Below the pieces are notes generated by a model. That model was given only the letters and a program-made list of their open reading frames with translations. It was not told where the DNA came from and ran no database searches. Source: Lentisphaerae bacterium GWF2_49_21 (GTDB taxonomy: Bacteria > Verrucomicrobiota > Lentisphaeria > Victivallales > GWF2-50-93). Taken from it: a DNA stretch of 64,000 nt. This document shows positions 60,867-64,000 of the stretch, piece after piece. Both the position numbers and the translations under genes were made by a program. Position 1 is the stretch's first letter, and each line of letters opens with the position of its first letter. Location: NCBI GenBank assembly GCA_001804805.1, contig MHBH01000046.1, forward strand, positions 1-64,000, given 5' to 3'.

Positions 60867-61964
60867 TTATTTGTTTATATTTGGTGAACTAATAACTATT
60901 TCTATTTCTTCTCCGCTATCTGGAATAATAGTTATTTCTTCAGTTGCTGCAGCAAAAAGAAAACGTTCTCCTCTGTTGACAACAAATGATGAATCATTAT
61001 GCATAATAATTCCTGTTCCGGAAGTCACAACTGCTATTTCAACGTGACGGTTCTTTTTGCGGCAATACTGCTTGGAAACTTTTATTCTTTTTACTTCAAA
61101 ACATGGTGTATGTTTAGAACCGATCAACAGTTCTTCACAGAACCCTTCTTTACTGTGAAGTATTTGCGGTTTAAGACAAAATTGCTCCCGGACTTTCTCG
61201 GGACTCAATCCAGTGAAATTAAATATTTTAAGGGCAAAATCCGGGTCCTTTTTCATGAATCTGGCAGGAGGGGGAACAATGATACCTTCACGCTCAAATT
61301 CACATCTGACAACTAGATCGCTGGGTTCCATAATCTCAATAACCAGTAGTCCTTCTCCAAGTGCATGTGGCAGCCCCCCAGGAACGATCCAGACTTCACC
61401 TTCTTTTACCGGAATCTTTTCAAAGCATTTATCCATGGCTTCGATGTCCTGTTCCAGAACGATGCGCTTCCATTCTTCCGGGGTTGGAGGATGCTGAAAA
61501 CCCAGCCGGATATAGCCTTGGACGTCATCTCTGACACCAATGATGAAATAAGCTTCAAATTTTCCATAAGGTGAGCCAAAATGTTTTTTGGCGAAGTTCG
61601 CAGTAGGATGAGCCTGAACATGCAAACGCATGGAAGAATCCAGGAATTTGAGAAGGAACCCCAGTTCCGGACCGAGTGTCTGCAGATGTTTTTCCCCCAG
61701 GTAAAAATGCCCCTCCTCCTGAAATAGTTTTTTCAGGATAATTTTATTATCGATACTGGTAATCTCCGCCAAACCTTCATTGGAAATCTCAGGCAGGCCG
61801 GGGTTGATTGCAAGAGTAGTTGAAGCAATCCAGTCTTCAGGTTTGAATGAATCCTCACCTGGAGTGCCTGTTTCGAGCATATCCAGCAAAGCTCCTCCCC
61901 GGTAGTTCCTCCTAACCCGGTTGGACTGCAGTTTTAAAATTTCTTTAGCAAAAGATGTATTCAT
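60867..61964 (-). CDS. manA: Class I mannose-6-phosphate isomerase-like protein
   Basis: 365 residues from the ATG at 61964, which overlaps the GH2 stop as ATGA; a reading from 61997 adds 11 charged residues inside the GH2 gene. Motifs: NYRGGALLDMLETG at the start, HVQAHPTANFAKKHF near 130 (metal site with Gln-His), VWIVPGGLPHALGEGLLVIE near 205, and ILHSKEGFCEELL after it. The C-terminal cupin carries SGTGIIMHNDSSFVVNRGER. It interconverts mannose-6-phosphate and fructose-6-phosphate and agrees with the GH2 beta-mannosidase-like neighbour, which would release mannose. Confidence 0.82.
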   Translation of the reverse strand: MNTSFAKEILKLQSNRVRRNYRGGALLDMLETGTPGEDSFKPEDWIASTTLAINPGLPEISNEGLAEITSIDNKIILKKLFQEEGHFYLGEKHLQTLGPELGFLLKFLDSSMRLHVQAHPTANFAKKHFGSPYGKFEAYFIIGVRDDVQGYIRLGFQHPPTPEEWKRIVLEQDIEAMDKCFEKIPVKEGEVWIVPGGLPHALGEGLLVIEIMEPSDLVVRCEFEREGIIVPPPARFMKKDPDFALKIFNFTGLSPEKVREQFCLKPQILHSKEGFCEELLIGSKHTPCFEVKRIKVSKQYCRKKNRHVEIAVVTSGTGIIMHNDSSFVVNRGERFLFAAATEEITIIPDSGEEIEIVISSPNINK

Positions 61965-64000
61965 TTTATCTTTATTCTTTTGGAGGGAATGTTCCATCCG
62001 CTGATTTCAAGATGCCCTTTTCTCGGAAGACTTCCTCCATGCAACAGTTTCAGCCTTTTTGATTCTCCCGGAAGGAGACAGAAGGCATTATCATCCAAAG
62101 GAAATATTTCCAGGGCAGTATCGGCAACGGCTTCAACCAACACCAGAAAGGCGATCTGTCCGGAGGAATTGGTTACCGTAATGCTCTGCGAAGTGGCAGT
62201 AACTCTTAACTCAGCCTGGGGCATAGTCGTCATATCCTTAAAATAGATACCTTTTAAAAGATATGCGGCGGTATTCTTTCTTTCCCGTTTTGTAGTAGCA
62301 GTACGGAGCACCATGCTCTGGGAAACTGTTTTCTGGCAGTTACTTTTTATTTTCACGGCAATTTCATTCCAACCTTCCGCATTAATCAAATTTTTCGGTA
62401 TATCATAATATCTGGGCTGCAGGTGGGGAAGGATGACCGGATCACTGAAAAAAGCATATTCACTCTGCCTGGATATCCGGATCTGTGCTTTATTTTTGCC
62501 GTGCGGAACACAGGCCATGGCTGCAATGTCTACGGATGCAGGTTGAAATTCATGACTGCCGATTTTCCTGCCGTTAATAAATACTTCATCGGAAGCTTCA
62601 AAACCGAGACAGAAAAACTCCAGAACTTTATTTGCGAAATTCGCAGAAACTTTGAATTTTCTAGTATAAGCGGGAAAATCATCTGTCTTTTTGGCTTTTC
62701 GATAATGCTCGGCAGTTTGTTCAAAGTCTTTATCCGCACTTTTCATAACGATGGTCTCAAAACCGTCATCGCTTAAGGTAAGGTCATTGCCAGGCAATTG
62801 GATTTCCGAACCATCCTTGCGTTGCCAAGTGCCATCAAGAGGGATTTTTTCTCTTTCCTGAGTTCGGGAAACAGCTAACCAGTACCAGGTATCAAAAATG
62901 CGTTTCCCCTGGCGGAACAAACTGGCAAAGATTAGCAGTGACTTTCCGGAAAGTTCTTCAGATATTTTGAATCTTAAATCTTTTATTTTTAATGAAGAAT
63001 TTTGATTTGCGGCCAAATTAGTAATATTTTCTCGATGCAGCAGAATACTTTGACTGTCGAAAATCATAATTTCCGCAACCAGCCCTTTAACAGGACAGCC
63101 ATCATTTACCAGGAAGATTACCGGGGAAAATGTTTCTCCGGGGTTCCAAAGGTATTTTTCAAAATCAAGCAAAAGGGCCAAAGGACGGGAAGAATTTATG
63201 TAACGGTAAAATGTTGGTTTTGGATTTCCCCAGCAGTCTATGATCTCCCGGTGGAGGCAAGGCCAAGGAGCATTAAGCTGCCAACTCAAATTGCCGCTGC
63301 ACTCGAACATTTGCATGCGGCAGTATTCCATATTATAAGTGGAAATCCGTATGTGATTCAGGTGATTCGCCAGCAATGCTTTCTCAAAATCATCTTCCAC
63401 TCCGTATTCTCTTGCAGCCGCCATAAATTCTGCCGGAATACCGAAGAAATGCCGCCAAAGTTTCTGATTGAAAGGTTTTTTTGCTTTCTCAGAGAAGAAA
63501 CGTTCTAGGGAAGACGGCATTGCCGGACTGCGTCCAACAGCCACCTCACTTCGAAATAGAACCATTCTTTTATCTCCGGGGAGAATATCCAAATACTTAT
63601 TCCTAGTCCCTGTGGGAGTCATCAGTAAACCGCCATGTTTATCACCTTTATACGGAGAAGCATGTCTGAATTCCCGGTCCGGGTCATTTTTTGCTACAGT
63701 CGCAGCAATTTTATCAACCAAAACCTTATTATCCGGATTGTCAGGCTCAAATTCATTGCCCCCGGAATAAAACAATAAACTGGGGTGATTGAGCAACCTT
63801 TCGACTGTGTCTTTAACACAACGTATAAACAGGTCATGATCAATGGCCGGATAATTCTCACAGGCCAGCCAGAATTCCTGCCAGCACATTATTCCCAGTC
63901 GGTCACATAATTCATAAAACTCATTCGTTTCCGCCAGACTGCCACCCCAGACACGAAGAAAATTCAAACCTCCGGCATAAGCAGGAAAAAGTTGTTTTTC
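61961..64000 (-). CDS. Glycoside hydrolase family 2 protein, beta-mannosidase-like, partial (N-terminus beyond window end)
   Basis: The frame is open to base 64000 (679 residues visible, GGLNFLRVWGGSLAETNEFY near the right edge). GH2 TIM-barrel motifs: ELCDRLGIMCWQEFWLACEN, then NHPSLLFYSGGNEFEPDNPD, with the acid/base Glu in GNEFE, as in beta-mannosidases. A beta-sandwich domain follows, and a sugar-binding-like part near the C-terminus (FCLGFEASDEVFINGRKIGS, QPASVDIAAM). The second catalytic Glu is likely in the segment MVLFRSEVAVGRSP. The start and any signal peptide lie beyond the window. Stop overlaps the isomerase ATG. Beta-mannoside specificity is inferred. Confidence 0.8.
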   Translation of the reverse strand, partial: EKQLFPAYAGGLNFLRVWGGSLAETNEFYELCDRLGIMCWQEFWLACENYPAIDHDLFIRCVKDTVERLLNHPSLLFYSGGNEFEPDNPDNKVLVDKIAATVAKNDPDREFRHASPYKGDKHGGLLMTPTGTRNKYLDILPGDKRMVLFRSEVAVGRSPAMPSSLERFFSEKAKKPFNQKLWRHFFGIPAEFMAAAREYGVEDDFEKALLANHLNHIRISTYNMEYCRMQMFECSGNLSWQLNAPWPCLHREIIDCWGNPKPTFYRYINSSRPLALLLDFEKYLWNPGETFSPVIFLVNDGCPVKGLVAEIMIFDSQSILLHRENITNLAANQNSSLKIKDLRFKISEELSGKSLLIFASLFRQGKRIFDTWYWLAVSRTQEREKIPLDGTWQRKDGSEIQLPGNDLTLSDDGFETIVMKSADKDFEQTAEHYRKAKKTDDFPAYTRKFKVSANFANKVLEFFCLGFEASDEVFINGRKIGSHEFQPASVDIAAMACVPHGKNKAQIRISRQSEYAFFSDPVILPHLQPRYYDIPKNLINAEGWNEIAVKIKSNCQKTVSQSMVLRTATTKRERKNTAAYLLKGIYFKDMTTMPQAELRVTATSQSITVTNSSGQIAFLVLVEAVADTALEIFPLDDNAFCLLPGESKRLKLLHGGSLPRKGHLEISGWNIPSKRIKIK

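Overview
The window looks like a piece of a Lentisphaerae (Victivallis-like) chromosome carrying an integrated conjugative element. The lineage call is an inference. It rests on a type IV prepilin-like protein with the [18 protein letters not shown] leader and an H-X9-DG tail motif, on large secreted glycoside hydrolase and beta-helix proteins, and on MttB-like and UroD-like methyltransferase-family genes, all common in Lentisphaerae and Planctomycetes. No rRNA or tRNA gene was seen to confirm it.

Layout. (1) 1-6.9 kb, minus strand: a type IV secretion operon (VirB2, VirB3, VirB4, a secreted chitobiase-repeat protein, a lipoprotein, a VirB5-like protein and a VirB6-like protein cut by the window edge). 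From the VirB3-like gene onward, every neighbouring pair overlaps by ATGA. (2) 7.0-9.4 kb, plus strand: a lone ClpB-D2-type AAA+ protein and a CoiA-like protein. (3) 9.5-30.6 kb: a defence island with a RES-domain protein and its partner, a large STAND NTPase with a Cap4-like nuclease end, and a long type I restriction-modification operon. The order on the minus strand is hsdM, a RecD-like helicase-nuclease, hsdS, a reverse transcriptase, a nitrilase, an hsdS tail relic, an AlbA/Schlafen ATP-binding protein and hsdR. (4) 31.0-34.6 kb, minus strand: the DNA-processing module (VirD4/TraG coupling protein, HUH relaxase, three small proteins). (5) 34.7-35.9 kb: a Fic protein and partner. The element probably ends between 35.9 and about 36.5 kb, where base composition becomes AT-rich.

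The two conjugation modules share a 17-bp operator-like palindrome (TATACTA-N3-TAGTATA). It lies in the VirB2/ClpB divergent promoter region and against the first codon of the relaxase operon, so one regulator probably controls both modules.

(6) 36.7-49.0 kb: host-type genes (prepilin-like protein, 1362-aa secreted glycoside hydrolase-like protein, beta-helix protein) mixed with decay: a frameshifted glycoside hydrolase, an SGNH lipoprotein hydrolase split by an intact IS3-family element, and an IS256-type transposase relic. (7) 49.3-64 kb, minus strand: a long co-directional catabolic cluster. It holds a GH2 enzyme (cut by the window end), phosphomannose isomerase, class III aminotransferase, acyltransferase, DegT aminotransferase, MttB-like methyltransferase, an (alpha/alpha)6 glycoside hydrolase, a GNAT, a UroD-like methyltransferase, methylmalonate-semialdehyde dehydrogenase, a creatininase-family amidohydrolase and a decayed second UroD-like gene.

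The most interesting system is the reverse transcriptase plus separate nitrilase (a split relative of the DRT type 1 defence) built by ATGA overlaps into a type I RM operon and bounded on both sides by hsdS 3' ends.
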